Positions 18,614-27,507 of a stretch of DNA of 64,000 nt are shown piece by piece (position 1 is the first letter of the stretch; each line of letters begins with the position of its first letter). Below the pieces are notes generated by a model. That model was not told the DNA's origin. It worked only from the letters and a program-made list of their open reading frames with translations, and did no database searches. A program made the position numbers and the translations under genes. The DNA comes from an uncultured Luminiphilus sp. (lineage in GTDB: Bacteria > Pseudomonadota > Gammaproteobacteria > Pseudomonadales > Halieaceae): assembly GCA_943840615.1 (NCBI GenBank), contig CALSVI010000014.1, forward strand, positions 1-64,000, read 5' to 3'.

Positions 18614-20983
18614 CTAGCGAATCTCAATGATCTGGAAGTCCTGAGCCGCGGTGCGCCAATCCAGCAAAATATCGTAAACCTGACCATCCATGACGACGTC
18701 TTGCAACGAGATCTGGCTGTCTGATACCGCACATTGCGCACCAGATAGCTCCACCTCGTCGTCCGCGCCAAAGAACGGTTTATGAAACCGGGTCACCGTA
18801 AACGTCGAGCTGCTCTCTATAAACTCATCACTCTGGTTATAGGCCCGAGCGGTGATGGTGTGCTCTCCCGGCGTCATGTTGTTGTAATTCCAGGCCAGAG
18901 AAAAACCCGAACTCGACGCATTGGCAATGTCCGGAAAGATATTACCGACGTCACCCCGCGCACCGCCGTACGGCGCATCAAACGCGTAAGCACCATCGAA
19001 CCAGATCTCAATTCGATCGATCCCCGCACTCGCTACGGACCAGCCGCGCAAATTGCCGATACCCGAATACACGCTGCCTGCAACCGGCTCCTCAAGCGCG
19101 AGACGCAAGGTATCCCCGGGCGCAAGTGAGAGCTCAAAATGGGGCTCCAACAAGCAATCTGCCGTTACCTGCTCCAGCAGAAAAGCGTTGCCCTGCAAAC
19201 TACCCCCACACGAGCTTTCGACATTTATTAGCTGATAACCATTCGTCGGCGTAAAATTGACGGTCAGCGACTCTCCGGTTTTCACCAGCCGGGTAGTGTG
19301 CCCGGCGGCGGCACCTTGACTGGTTGTGGTGGTTCTCACCTCAGCATAAGTGCCCGCATAGTCGTCATCCCACAAGAGATGCAGTGATTCGATCAGCTTG
19401 TCAGAGGTAGGGTCGTAGTAGGTGATCCATGACTCTCTGTAATCGGTGCCAAAAGGACTCTCCTCGCCTAGCGCTTTGCAGCCAGGCTGCACAAAATAAC
19501 CTGCTCCCAGAGCGAGCTCTCCCGGATCATAGGTCGACGTCAATGTTTCTCCCGTTGACGTCAGCACTGATAGGGCTCGAACATCGATGGTGTGGGGTGA
19601 TTGATTCTCGATTGCGTGCCCAGTGCGATATCCGTCGCCGCCCTCATCGAGCTCGCACGCTTTGTCGATGATGCGAAAATCGTTAATCAGCTCACTCGCT
19701 AGCGCCGCACTTTCGTAGCCGGCAACCATGAAGCGTGTTTGAGTAAAACCGCGGGCATTGTCTGCCGACTCAGGGTCGCCCGCCGCTACGCCACAAGCCT
19801 GCCCGCCACAGCTCTCTAATCTGGGGTTTGAGAACACTGCGCTCTCGGGCTCGTTGCCGTAGCTCATAATGGTGTGGAAAGTGCCTTCACGATAATGGCC
19901 AAAGCTATATGGATAGGCCTGCACCTCGTCTTCCTCAGCAATACGGCGCTCATGAGTTGAGCCCAGTACATGGCCGATCTCGTGAGCCGTGGTGGTATCA
20001 GGGCAGTAAGTGTTGCCGGGGGCCTTGTCGATCGGTAGCCACTGCACTGCAGCCACATAAGCGGCTCGATAGGGGGCACCATCCTGAACGCCGACAAATG
20101 CTATCCCGCAGGCGTCGTCTTCCTCGGGAATATTTTCTCGCAGCGCCACCACCAGATCCGCGGCATAGAAGCTGCGGTCGCTCTCGATATCCGCAAAAGG
20201 CCCCTCGGCATCAAACATCTGATCGAGCACGTCTTCCTGCAGCAAGGCCGGATCAATCTCCAGGGGCTTAACGGCCACCACATTGGCTTGAAGGGAGATC
20301 TGACTATCAACCATTGCCTGGTTGGTAATCTCGGTCACCAGATCAGCAATCGCCTCAGGAGTCTCCATACCAGCCTCGTGATAAAACAGCAGATCCACCG
20401 TTGCCGTACCGGAAGCGAACACGGGGTAATGAATGCTCTCCTCAGAGAGATCCTTAAGCACGGTTCGCTTCATTCGCTTGGCGTCGAGCTTGAGGTCAGT
20501 GGAGCGTTCACCTTTATCTAAGCGCGGGAGTTGCGCAGCCCCCGCATCAGCAGGTCGCGCCAGATACGGATCGGCAAAATGCCAGACAATTTCCCCCGCC
20601 TCCTGAACCAATCGGTAGACCCTGCCGCCATCACGCAGTGAGCCCTGCAGCCGGCCGTCGGAGGTGACCACCATCGTCAACCTGGCACCCGCTTCGTTCA
20701 GCCCCCGGATCACCTTATTGCCATGATTTGACCTGGTCGCTGCTTCGACCCGGAACTCATAATCTTCACCAAACTCAGAGCGCAGGCTGAGCCTGTCGCC
20801 CGCGCGCGCATTGAGTTGCTTGGCTGAAGTAATCCGTTGTGGCAGTCGATCCGCCTGCGTGAGCTGCAGTGTCAATCTGTCACCCGCAGAGAAGGCAGGA
20901 ACATCCAGCACCAGCAGCGCTATCAAAACAAGAAGGCGCGTCAATCCGCCTAGCGGGCCTGGGTTAAGAGGAGAAAAATCCAT
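18614..20983 (-). CDS. Secreted zinc metalloprotease (metzincin, reprolysin-like) with C-terminal Ig-like part
   Basis: 789 residues with a signal peptide (LVLIALLVLDVPAFS). The catalytic motif HEIGHVLGSTH (about 334-344) is the metzincin HExxHxxGxxH zinc site, preceded by a propeptide-like region of about 190 residues and TATVDLLFYHEAGMET, typical of M12B-like bacterial proteases. A Cys-bearing middle region follows, then a region near 660-760 that looks Ig-like (MTPGEHTITARAYNQSDEFIESSSTF), a fold used for binding outside the catalytic domain. It is probably secreted or surface-bound and degrades proteins. The ATG at 20983 has a GAGG site. A TTG at 20989 is the longer alternative. Confidence 0.85.
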   Translation of the reverse strand: MDFSPLNPGPLGGLTRLLVLIALLVLDVPAFSAGDRLTLQLTQADRLPQRITSAKQLNARAGDRLSLRSEFGEDYEFRVEAATRSNHGNKVIRGLNEAGARLTMVVTSDGRLQGSLRDGGRVYRLVQEAGEIVWHFADPYLARPADAGAAQLPRLDKGERSTDLKLDAKRMKRTVLKDLSEESIHYPVFASGTATVDLLFYHEAGMETPEAIADLVTEITNQAMVDSQISLQANVVAVKPLEIDPALLQEDVLDQMFDAEGPFADIESDRSFYAADLVVALRENIPEEDDACGIAFVGVQDGAPYRAAYVAAVQWLPIDKAPGNTYCPDTTTAHEIGHVLGSTHERRIAEEDEVQAYPYSFGHYREGTFHTIMSYGNEPESAVFSNPRLESCGGQACGVAAGDPESADNARGFTQTRFMVAGYESAALASELINDFRIIDKACELDEGGDGYRTGHAIENQSPHTIDVRALSVLTSTGETLTSTYDPGELALGAGYFVQPGCKALGEESPFGTDYRESWITYYDPTSDKLIESLHLLWDDDYAGTYAEVRTTTTSQGAAAGHTTRLVKTGESLTVNFTPTNGYQLINVESSCGGSLQGNAFLLEQVTADCLLEPHFELSLAPGDTLRLALEEPVAGSVYSGIGNLRGWSVASAGIDRIEIWFDGAYAFDAPYGGARGDVGNIFPDIANASSSGFSLAWNYNNMTPGEHTITARAYNQSDEFIESSSTFTVTRFHKPFFGADDEVELSGAQCAVSDSQISLQDVVMDGQVYDILLDWRTAAQDFQIIEIR

Positions 20984-21056
20984 TTTCAAAAACCTCTGAT
21001 CTGCTTTGTTAAAAAGGGGTATAACACTCCCTCAGTGCGGTTTGAAGGATAGCGCC

Positions 21057-21467
21057 ATGGTATTCGAACCTACTCTATACGCGATTTATGACGCGGACGG
21101 TTCCGTTTTGGGCGAACTGCGCTACGTCAGAGACAAGTGCATCGGCAAAGCGGTGTGTGCGCTATGCGATCTGACACATGGTTGGAACCCACTGGGAAGA
21201 TCGGCCTGGAGACAACGAAACGGGGTTGCCGCGTCCCTCATTTGGCTGCATCGCGACGAGCTCCCCGAGCATGCATTACCGTTAGTGAGCGGGCATTTGC
21301 CCTGCATCGCCGTGGACCGTGACGGTGACTTGGATATTCTGGTCTCTCGCGAGGCCTTACAAGGCTGTGAGGGTGATTTCACGGTATTCGAGCACCTTTT
21401 AGAACAGAAGGTGCGGGAGCTAACGTCCCCTACTGCGGCCGCAACGGAGACCGGGATAAGCGATTAA
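21057..21467 (+). CDS. Conserved hypothetical protein with a CxxC motif
   Basis: 136 residues. It starts with TLYAIYDADGSVLGELRYV and has CALCDLTHGWNP, a CxxC with a nearby His that could bind a metal or be redox active. No signal peptide or membrane helix is seen. The ATG at 21057 is preferred since AAGGA lies nine bases upstream; a frame from 21006 adds unlike sequence. The stop overlaps that of the convergent 2OG oxygenase gene by four bases (TTAA). I do not recognise the family. Confidence 0.65.
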   Translation: MVFEPTLYAIYDADGSVLGELRYVRDKCIGKAVCALCDLTHGWNPLGRSAWRQRNGVAASLIWLHRDELPEHALPLVSGHLPCIAVDRDGDLDILVSREALQGCEGDFTVFEHLLEQKVRELTSPTAAATETGISD

Positions 21468-22057
21468 TTCGCGGTGTGTCCGCTGCGCTCCGCCGTGATG
21501 AAGTCAATCCAACCGGTAAAAATCATTTTTTTATGGCTTGGCGATACTACGCCACGATGCATATGCGTCATATCGCTGGGCCACAGGATGACATCCCCTT
21601 TGATGCATTGAGTGGTGATGCCTTGATGAGGAAATTCTGTGCCTCCATCTGGCGTATCGGTGAGATATAACATCCACACCAACGCTCTATGGCAATACTC
21701 GAGCCGGTCTCGCTCACAATGAATGGCTGGATAGCCGCCTCCAATCGGGTAAGCCTGGATATTCGACCATTCCGAAAATCCAAGTGGGCCTAAGCCATTG
21801 CCACCTGCCTCGTAATAGAATTTATCGACATAATTTTTGACGAACCCCGTCAGCAGTTCAAAGAACGGGTCAACTTGGCCATAAAGGCGAATGGGAACAC
21901 TCAAATCGACAGAGTCCTTCATCGACTTATCGACCCGAGGCTTTTCACCTAAACGACCGGGCTGAGCCAACTGCCTGTTGTCCTCAAAGAACGTGACGAT
22001 GCGTTCACAGACCTCGTGATCGACTCTGTAAGTTTCAATAAAGCTGCGTGGGGGCAT
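21464..22057 (-). CDS. 2-oxoglutarate/Fe(II) oxygenase, prolyl-hydroxylase-like
   Basis: 197 residues. The C-terminal half shows a double-stranded beta-helix pattern: YPAIHCERDRL holds the first metal ligands (His with Glu two residues on, so HxE where HxD is usual), then MLYLTDTPDGGTEF. After KGDVILWPSDMTHMHRGVV, the distal His, comes a Lys in PSHKKMIF that could bind 2-oxoglutarate. Members hydroxylate prolyl or other C-H positions; the substrate is unknown. The gene is convergent with the CxxC protein. Its start is in a plausible place but has no strong ribosome site. Confidence 0.75.
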   Translation of the reverse strand: MPPRSFIETYRVDHEVCERIVTFFEDNRQLAQPGRLGEKPRVDKSMKDSVDLSVPIRLYGQVDPFFELLTGFVKNYVDKFYYEAGGNGLGPLGFSEWSNIQAYPIGGGYPAIHCERDRLEYCHRALVWMLYLTDTPDGGTEFPHQGITTQCIKGDVILWPSDMTHMHRGVVSPSHKKMIFTGWIDFITAERSGHTAN

Positions 22058-22151
22058 GAGCTTGTCTGTCTAAAGAAGAAATCCCATCATATCGATTTGA
22101 GACCTGAAAGTGAGAAGGGTCGCAGTGCTGCCGACCCTCGCTCGCGCATCC

Positions 22152-22544
22152 TCACTCAAACATTTTCATAAACGTGTCCATATCAAACTGATTGCCGTAG
22201 AGCATGGAACTGTTCAAGGCAACATCCGCGGCAATCGCAACCGCTGTTTTAATCTCTTCTTCCGTGGCCCCGGCTGCCCGCGCGAACGCGGCATGCGCAG
22301 GGATGCAATACACGCACTTCATGGCAACTGAAGCCGAGATCGCGGCCAGCTGCGCGTGCTTTAGCGGGATCGCACCGTTAAAAACATTCTTTTCGACCGC
22401 GGCGTAGTAGGCCTCAGCCGCCGCCTGTTGGGACTCCGGATGCAACAGCACAAACGGGTTCGCGGTTTTGACGTCGCGCATCTGATCATCGGCTATCGTT
22501 AACGAACTCATTAGCAACGCATATAGCACCAAGAAAAATCTCAT
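22152..22544 (-). CDS. Secreted carboxymuconolactone-decarboxylase/AhpD-like protein
   Basis: 130 residues with an N-terminal signal peptide (MRFFLVLYALLMSSLTIA). The core has KCVYCIPAHAAFARAAG, the CxxC-plus-His active site of AhpD-type alkylhydroperoxidases. Most AhpD proteins are cytoplasmic, so secretion to the periplasm is unusual. The gene lies downstream of a secreted NIPSNAP-like protein on the same strand but after a terminator-like hairpin. A redox or peroxide-removing role is inferred from the motif only. Confidence 0.8.
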   Translation of the reverse strand: MRFFLVLYALLMSSLTIADDQMRDVKTANPFVLLHPESQQAAAEAYYAAVEKNVFNGAIPLKHAQLAAISASVAMKCVYCIPAHAAFARAAGATEEEIKTAVAIAADVALNSSMLYGNQFDMDTFMKMFE

Positions 22545-22577
22545 CGAGCTGCTCCTTTTTCACTATTTTTGAAAACA

Positions 22578-22597
22578 CACGCCCCGAACGGGGCGTG
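22578..22597 (-). terminator. Intrinsic terminator after the 22613 gene
   Basis: CACGCCCC, GAAC loop and GGGGCGTG form an eight-pair stem. On the minus strand it is followed by a short T stretch, fitting the end of the gene at 22613. Confidence 0.7.
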
Positions 22598-22612
22598 AGC
22601 AATAAATAAACT

Positions 22613-23317
22613 TCAACGATCGGTGTAATAGAGGGGCTCGCCCTGAATAGAACCGACAGGAGTAGCTGAACCTGCAGAGGCCGCCTGCAAGAAACGGAAT
22701 TCCTCGCTGGCAGAAATTCTGTCTCCAAAGTCCGCCATAGCGGCCCAGTCGTCAAAGGACATCACGTAATGCACTTTGCCGTTGCCACCCACGCCCTCCT
22801 GATAAATGTTGACCTTGGCGCCCATCGCGGTGTGCATTTTGGCTGCCTGAGTAAACGCCGCGTAGACTGCCGCCGCTTTGCCGGCGCCGGGCTGCCAAAC
22901 ATAGACGCGGTAGGGGCCATCTTCAGCAAAGTCCGCAGCGCGAACTCCGTCGTCCCAGTTTAGTGCTTCCATGGACCACAGCAGCGTACCCGTGGGCGAC
23001 TGGGATGCTTGAGCCCAGAAAGCCTGCCACTCTTCATTAGAATTGGTCTCCTTGGTTTTGGCCCAAGCCTCACCCGAATCCCAACGCAGCACATAATCAA
23101 AAGTGGGGTAGCCTGCGCTCCCTACGTCCATGCGGAAAACACCCACGGTCGCCCCATACTTTTCATGAATTTTGGCGGCGGCCATCATGCCCTGTACCAA
23201 GCCCTCGGGAGAGGTAGAGTTGGCCTGCCAGCGAAACACTTCGAGCCGTTCGGCAGATGCCAGACTGGCGAAGCCAGCAAGACAACACACTGCGACCCAG
23301 CGGATAATTGCGTTCAT
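22613..23317 (-). CDS. Secreted protein with two NIPSNAP/dimeric alpha-beta-barrel-like halves
   Basis: 234 residues with a signal peptide (VAVCCLAGFASLASA). The mature part appears duplicated: LEVFRWQANSTSPEGLVQGM with GATVGVFRMDVG, then YRVYVWQPGAGKAAAVYAAF with GAKVNIYQEGVG, each followed by a Tyr/Val strand and a WA-rich helix. That repeat fits two ferredoxin-like (ABM/NIPSNAP) units. No catalytic motif is seen. The ligand and role are unknown. Confidence 0.65.
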   Translation of the reverse strand: MNAIIRWVAVCCLAGFASLASAERLEVFRWQANSTSPEGLVQGMMAAAKIHEKYGATVGVFRMDVGSAGYPTFDYVLRWDSGEAWAKTKETNSNEEWQAFWAQASQSPTGTLLWSMEALNWDDGVRAADFAEDGPYRVYVWQPGAGKAAAVYAAFTQAAKMHTAMGAKVNIYQEGVGGNGKVHYVMSFDDWAAMADFGDRISASEEFRFLQAASAGSATPVGSIQGEPLYYTDR

Positions 23318-23544
23318 ATCGAGTCTCCTAATTAATGTTTAACAACCAGCTCTATTCTTGCTTTTCTTATTCAGAACCGACAGCTCAATGTATCACTTTT
23401 AAGAAAGAAGTCGGGTCACTATCAAAAACGAATGCAGGAGATACCGAACAGACTGGGATCGCCCACATCGGGGCACCCGTCCATGTGTTGAAAGCACGCT
23501 ACTCGGCGAGTCGGCTTTTAGAGGAGCCAGGGCGCCGAGCCGTT

Positions 23545-24390
23545 TTAGAACAATTGCTTGACCGGCACACCACTCTCTACAAGGTAGGGCTCGAGCGCGC
23601 GGTATAACCTACGGTAACGAAAAAAAGGCACCTTAGGGTAGAGATGGTGAATGGCGTGGTAGTTCTGGTAAACCCACACCAGCGTCAGCAAGGTATCGAG
23701 ACCCGATCTAGCCTGATAGACCGTTGTCGTCTTCATCCGCTCTTGCTCGGTGTGCGGGTGATGCACTGACCACGCAAACAGGGTAACCAGTACGGCATTA
23801 CCGATGAGCTGCCCAAGCAGCAGCGTTATTAACGCAACGCCCAAGTTGGCGCACAATAGCAATATGAGTAGCCGCGACAGGATAATCGCTGCGAATTCGC
23901 GGCGCATAGCCACCTTCTCTGCGTCGGTGAAGTGTTCAAAAGACGCCGCAAATATCCACTCCTTCGGCACAGCTTTGAGCCATACCGCGGCCAATCCTGC
24001 GATCGTGTTAGCCGAATACGGCATGTCCGGGTCTTCGTCGGGATGGTTGGTCGAGCGGTGATGCTTCAAATGGGACCGCCGATGCGCCGTGAAAGAGATG
24101 CCCACAACATGCGCGGCCACGTAGCCGACCCACTCGTTGATCCACCGCCGCTCCAAACTCATCCCGGTGACCGCACCGTGGACTGCGTCATGAATGGGGG
24201 TATAGGTGGCATAGGTACATAAACTGATTCCGGCCAGCGCCCACCAAGAAAAGGTGGGCTCGGTGATCAGATGCCAGATGCAGGCGGCATAGACAGTCAC
24301 GCAACCCACCAGCAGCAAAAGGGTGGGCCAAGCAAACCCGCCGATATGGCGGATGACGACCTGCTGGACTTCCTCCTCGTTGCTGACCAT
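23545..24390 (-). CDS. Membrane fatty-acid desaturase/hydroxylase-family protein
   Basis: 281 residues with four to six membrane helices and the three His boxes of the diiron desaturase/hydroxylase family: HDAVHG, HRRSHLKHHR and HYAIHHLYP. The start at 24390 gives a normal short N-terminal tail before helix 1. Such enzymes insert a double bond or hydroxyl in fatty acids or carotenoids using O2 and an electron donor. The chain is short, and HRRSHLKHH with PDEDPD recalls beta-carotene hydroxylase relatives, so the substrate is open. The divergent GNAT gene begins about 250 bases away. Confidence 0.85.
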   Translation of the reverse strand: MVSNEEEVQQVVIRHIGGFAWPTLLLLVGCVTVYAACIWHLITEPTFSWWALAGISLCTYATYTPIHDAVHGAVTGMSLERRWINEWVGYVAAHVVGISFTAHRRSHLKHHRSTNHPDEDPDMPYSANTIAGLAAVWLKAVPKEWIFAASFEHFTDAEKVAMRREFAAIILSRLLILLLCANLGVALITLLLGQLIGNAVLVTLFAWSVHHPHTEQERMKTTTVYQARSGLDTLLTLVWVYQNYHAIHHLYPKVPFFRYRRLYRALEPYLVESGVPVKQLF

Positions 24391-24642
24391 AAGAACTTTT
24401 CTCGCACGCTGTAAACGACCCTAACGGTCGCTTGGTTTGGTAAGGGTAGCGCTAGATGCACCCCGAATCGTCGGAAATTAGTGCAAAAGATGACACCGTC
24501 AGCCCCGTGTCACTTTTTGCTGAATCAACCAGGTCGCAGCCACGCTGGCCACACCCCTGGGTGCCCCGGATTGAGTTTGCGCTTTTGCAATCATCGATAA
24601 ACCGCGTAGATTGGTCCTTTCGCTTCTTAAGGGCTGTTCAAG

Positions 24643-25101
24643 ATGCACCCTGATACAACCATTCGCCTTGCCAATATTCTCGATCTGGAGGGGCTCGGGG
24701 GACTGTTCGACCAGTATCGGCAATTCTACGACTGCGCATCTGACCTCGATAAGGCGCGAGGCTGGCTAGAAGAGAATCTAGAAGCCGGCCGTTCCACGAT
24801 CTTTGTTGCCGATAACGGTGCTCTCCTGACCGGCTTTACCCAGCTTTATCCCGCCCTGTGCTCCGTAGATCTGGTCGAGTATTTCGTGCTCTACGATCTT
24901 TATGTCAGCGAGTCAGCGAGGCGGCAGGGCATTGCACGCAGGCTGATGAATGCAGCCAGCGACTGGGCCAAGGCCCAAGGCGCTGCACGGCTGGATCTGG
25001 AAACCGCGCGGGACAACATAGCCGGACAGGCTTTATATCAGAGCCTGGGCTATGAACTCGACGAAGTCTTTCTAAAATTCAGTCTAGACTTGAACGACTA
25101 G
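24643..25101 (+). CDS. GNAT-family N-acetyltransferase
   Basis: 152 residues, typical for a single-domain GNAT. The acetyl-CoA binding segment is SARRQGIARRLM (R-x-x-G-x-A), preceded by VLYDLYVSES and followed by RLDLETARDNIAGQALYQSLGY, the conserved C-terminal strand-helix. The acceptor amine cannot be told. The stop lies 26 bases from that of the convergent GGDEF gene. Confidence 0.9.
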   Translation: MHPDTTIRLANILDLEGLGGLFDQYRQFYDCASDLDKARGWLEENLEAGRSTIFVADNGALLTGFTQLYPALCSVDLVEYFVLYDLYVSESARRQGIARRLMNAASDWAKAQGAARLDLETARDNIAGQALYQSLGYELDEVFLKFSLDLND

Positions 25102-25127
25102 GCGCTAGACTGGCCGTGACAGATCCG

Positions 25128-26243
25128 CTAAACCGTGACGACGGTATTGCGGCCCGAGTTTTTAGCCGCATACAGCCCCTCATCCGCGCGCTTCAGGATA
25201 CGATCGAGGCTTTGCCCCGTTTCACTATGGGCCACACCAATACTAATAGTGGTCGCCAAAATCTCTTGGGTGTCCCGTTCAATCATGTGCCGCAGAGACT
25301 CCGCGATCGAAGACGCCTCGTCACGGGTCACACTCTCTACGATCACCACAAATTCCTCCCCGCCCCAGCGCGCGACGATATCCTGAACCCTCATACGCCC
25401 TTTGAGAATATCGGCTATTTTCTGAAGAATCAGGTCACCGGTATCGTGACCGTGCGTATCGTTGATCAACTTAAAGTGATCGATATCGATCATCATGACC
25501 GCGTAACGCCGCTGTCCCGTCGCAAACAGATTCAACCTTCGTTCCGCAACGCGCCTATTTGCAATGCCGGTCAAGGTGTCTGTGTTGGCAGCCCTTCGCA
25601 GCCGCTCCACGCGTTCGACCGTTTCGCGCAGTTCGTCGCGCTCACGCACCCAGATACCCAGCAACCAGGAGAATAATCCGTAGACGGATAAGACCAGCGG
25701 GCCAATCCGCCAGTCATTGAGATAGGCAACGGCAAGTGCCTCACGGCTACTGCCCAGAAAAGCGACCAAGCCCATCATCAGCCCGGTGGCAGCGCCAATG
25801 TACAAGCTGAGACGACCCCACAAAAGGGTTGTAATGATGACCAATACAGGAGTGTAGAGAAGCCCGATCATCACCCCAATTATGGCGTCGGCGGGCTCCG
25901 CCAATAACCATGCCGCCGACCATCTCGCGACAACGAGTAGCAAAATAGCCACCGAAATACCGCGGTGCCAGGCTAGGTCCATTTTGGGCCATGCGATGAG
26001 CAACACTGAGAACACGGCAAACCAGCCGCCGGCAAGCCAGTTGGAGAGCGGCGTGCCGTACCCCAGCAACGCCGATACCACGACCGCACCCGCTAACGTC
26101 CAGGCAAAAATCATGAGCACGCGGAGCATGCGCGAGGCTGACCGCTGGTCCACCTCTGCAGCGCTAAATGCCTTACCCCCCTCACCCGGAATGCCATATT
26201 CCGTGGGTAACGCGAGCAACTGAGTGGTTGTCTCCTGACTCAT
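25128..26243 (-). CDS. Membrane-anchored diguanylate cyclase (GGDEF)
   Basis: 371 residues. The first half has about six hydrophobic helices and the second half is a GGDEF domain with an intact active site WGGEEFVV. DTLTGIANRR and DIDHFKLINDTHGHDTGD are the standard nucleotide- and metal-binding stretches. It should make cyclic di-GMP at the membrane in response to an unknown cue; no RxxD inhibitory site is apparent. The ATG at 26243 lies just before the domain start, while a longer open frame upstream overlaps the acyl-CoA dehydrogenase gene. Confidence 0.9.
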   Translation of the reverse strand: MSQETTTQLLALPTEYGIPGEGGKAFSAAEVDQRSASRMLRVLMIFAWTLAGAVVVSALLGYGTPLSNWLAGGWFAVFSVLLIAWPKMDLAWHRGISVAILLLVVARWSAAWLLAEPADAIIGVMIGLLYTPVLVIITTLLWGRLSLYIGAATGLMMGLVAFLGSSREALAVAYLNDWRIGPLVLSVYGLFSWLLGIWVRERDELRETVERVERLRRAANTDTLTGIANRRVAERRLNLFATGQRRYAVMMIDIDHFKLINDTHGHDTGDLILQKIADILKGRMRVQDIVARWGGEEFVVIVESVTRDEASSIAESLRHMIERDTQEILATTISIGVAHSETGQSLDRILKRADEGLYAAKNSGRNTVVTV

Positions 26244-26289
26244 GGGGTGAGTGTGCGCGTCCCTTCGCCGTTCCTCAACCGGAGCTCGG

Positions 26290-27495
26290 CTACCCCGTCG
26301 GCACCTCGTTAAAGGGAATGCCTTTGTCCAGCCGGGGTTCCTGAGGCAAACCCAACACCCGCTCGGCGATAATGTTGGCCATGATTTCGTCGGTACCACC
26401 CGCAATACGCAGCCCGGGAGCGCCCATATAGGCTCGCTGTATGATGCCCGCCTTCGTCGCGAGCGCCTCGTCGGCAATCGCGCCACTGGCACCTAAAAGA
26501 TCCATCAGATACGACGACATCGCCTGCATTTTCGGCGCACCAACCAGCTTGCCAATGGAGTTCTCGGGGCCCGGTAAGGCACCGCGCGACAATGCAGTCA
26601 ACGAGCGGTAGCCGGTATATTTCAAACCCGACTCTTGCACATACCAATTGGCAATTTTAGTGCGCACTGCAGCATCCTCCAGCGCCGGATGGCCGTCGAT
26701 CTCGACCTCCTGTGCAACCGACAGTGCCAGCGACACATCCATCTGCCCGAAACTGCTGCCAATCGCCGCACGCTCGTTCATCAGCGTCGTGAGTGACACC
26801 TGCCAACCCTGACCGACCTCGCCAAGTCGCTGACTGTCTGACACCCTCACGTCAGTGAAATAGACCTCGTTAAAATCCGAGTCGCCGGTCAGCTGCTTGA
26901 TCGGCTTAATCTCAACGCCGGGCGCTTTCATATCGACGTAGAAATAACTCAGGCCTTTGTGCTTCGCCACAGTTGGATCTGTACGAACCACAACGACACC
27001 ATAGTCGGAGTAATGCGCACCCGAGGTCCATATTTTCTGGCCATTGATCACCCAGTCTTCGCCGTCTCGCTCAGCGCGCGTCCGGAGTGCGGCGAGATCT
27101 GAACCCCCCGCCGGCTCTGAAAACAACTGACACCAGACTTCCTCTCCACTCGCCAACGGCGGCAGATAACGCGCTTTGTCCTCATCGCTCGCCCAAGCCA
27201 TCAGGGTCGGGCCAATCATCCCTTGTCCAATCAAAAAGAAGGAGGCGGGAAGATCGTAGCGGGACTCTTCCTGACGCCAGATGACCTCCTCAATCGGCGA
27301 CGCACCCCGACCACCAAACTCCGGCGCCCAGCCAATACAGGCCCAGCCTGCATCGTATTTACACTTTTGCCACTGCTTGGCTTGCTCAAGGGGCGACAGC
27401 GCTCGAAATGCCTCGTCAGTCGGTGCGTTCTCGGCAAGCCAAGCTGCCGCTTCCTCTCGAAAACGCGCTTCTTCAGATGTGTCGTTAAAGTCCAT
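26290..27495 (-). CDS. Acyl-CoA dehydrogenase, likely partner of the 27508 gene
   Basis: 401 residues, full length for the family, with QLFSEPAGGSDLAAL, KIWTSGAHYSDYG and the C-terminal AGGTDEIMANIIAERVLG. These contact FAD and shape the active site. It is 12 bases from the second acyl-CoA dehydrogenase on the same strand. Size and sequence resemble the larger subunit of heteromeric FadE pairs known from steroid and branched-acid breakdown. It would oxidise an acyl-CoA at C2-C3 in the cytoplasm. The substrate is unknown. Confidence 0.88.
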   Translation of the reverse strand: MDFNDTSEEARFREEAAAWLAENAPTDEAFRALSPLEQAKQWQKCKYDAGWACIGWAPEFGGRGASPIEEVIWRQEESRYDLPASFFLIGQGMIGPTLMAWASDEDKARYLPPLASGEEVWCQLFSEPAGGSDLAALRTRAERDGEDWVINGQKIWTSGAHYSDYGVVVVRTDPTVAKHKGLSYFYVDMKAPGVEIKPIKQLTGDSDFNEVYFTDVRVSDSQRLGEVGQGWQVSLTTLMNERAAIGSSFGQMDVSLALSVAQEVEIDGHPALEDAAVRTKIANWYVQESGLKYTGYRSLTALSRGALPGPENSIGKLVGAPKMQAMSSYLMDLLGASGAIADEALATKAGIIQRAYMGAPGLRIAGGTDEIMANIIAERVLGLPQEPRLDKGIPFNEVPTG

Positions 27496-27507
27496 TTTGC
27501 TTCTCCT

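Noticed and set aside
23335-23607. 90-residue plus-strand frame in the gap before the desaturase
   Set aside because: It overlaps the end of the desaturase and has low-complexity sequence and no ribosome site.
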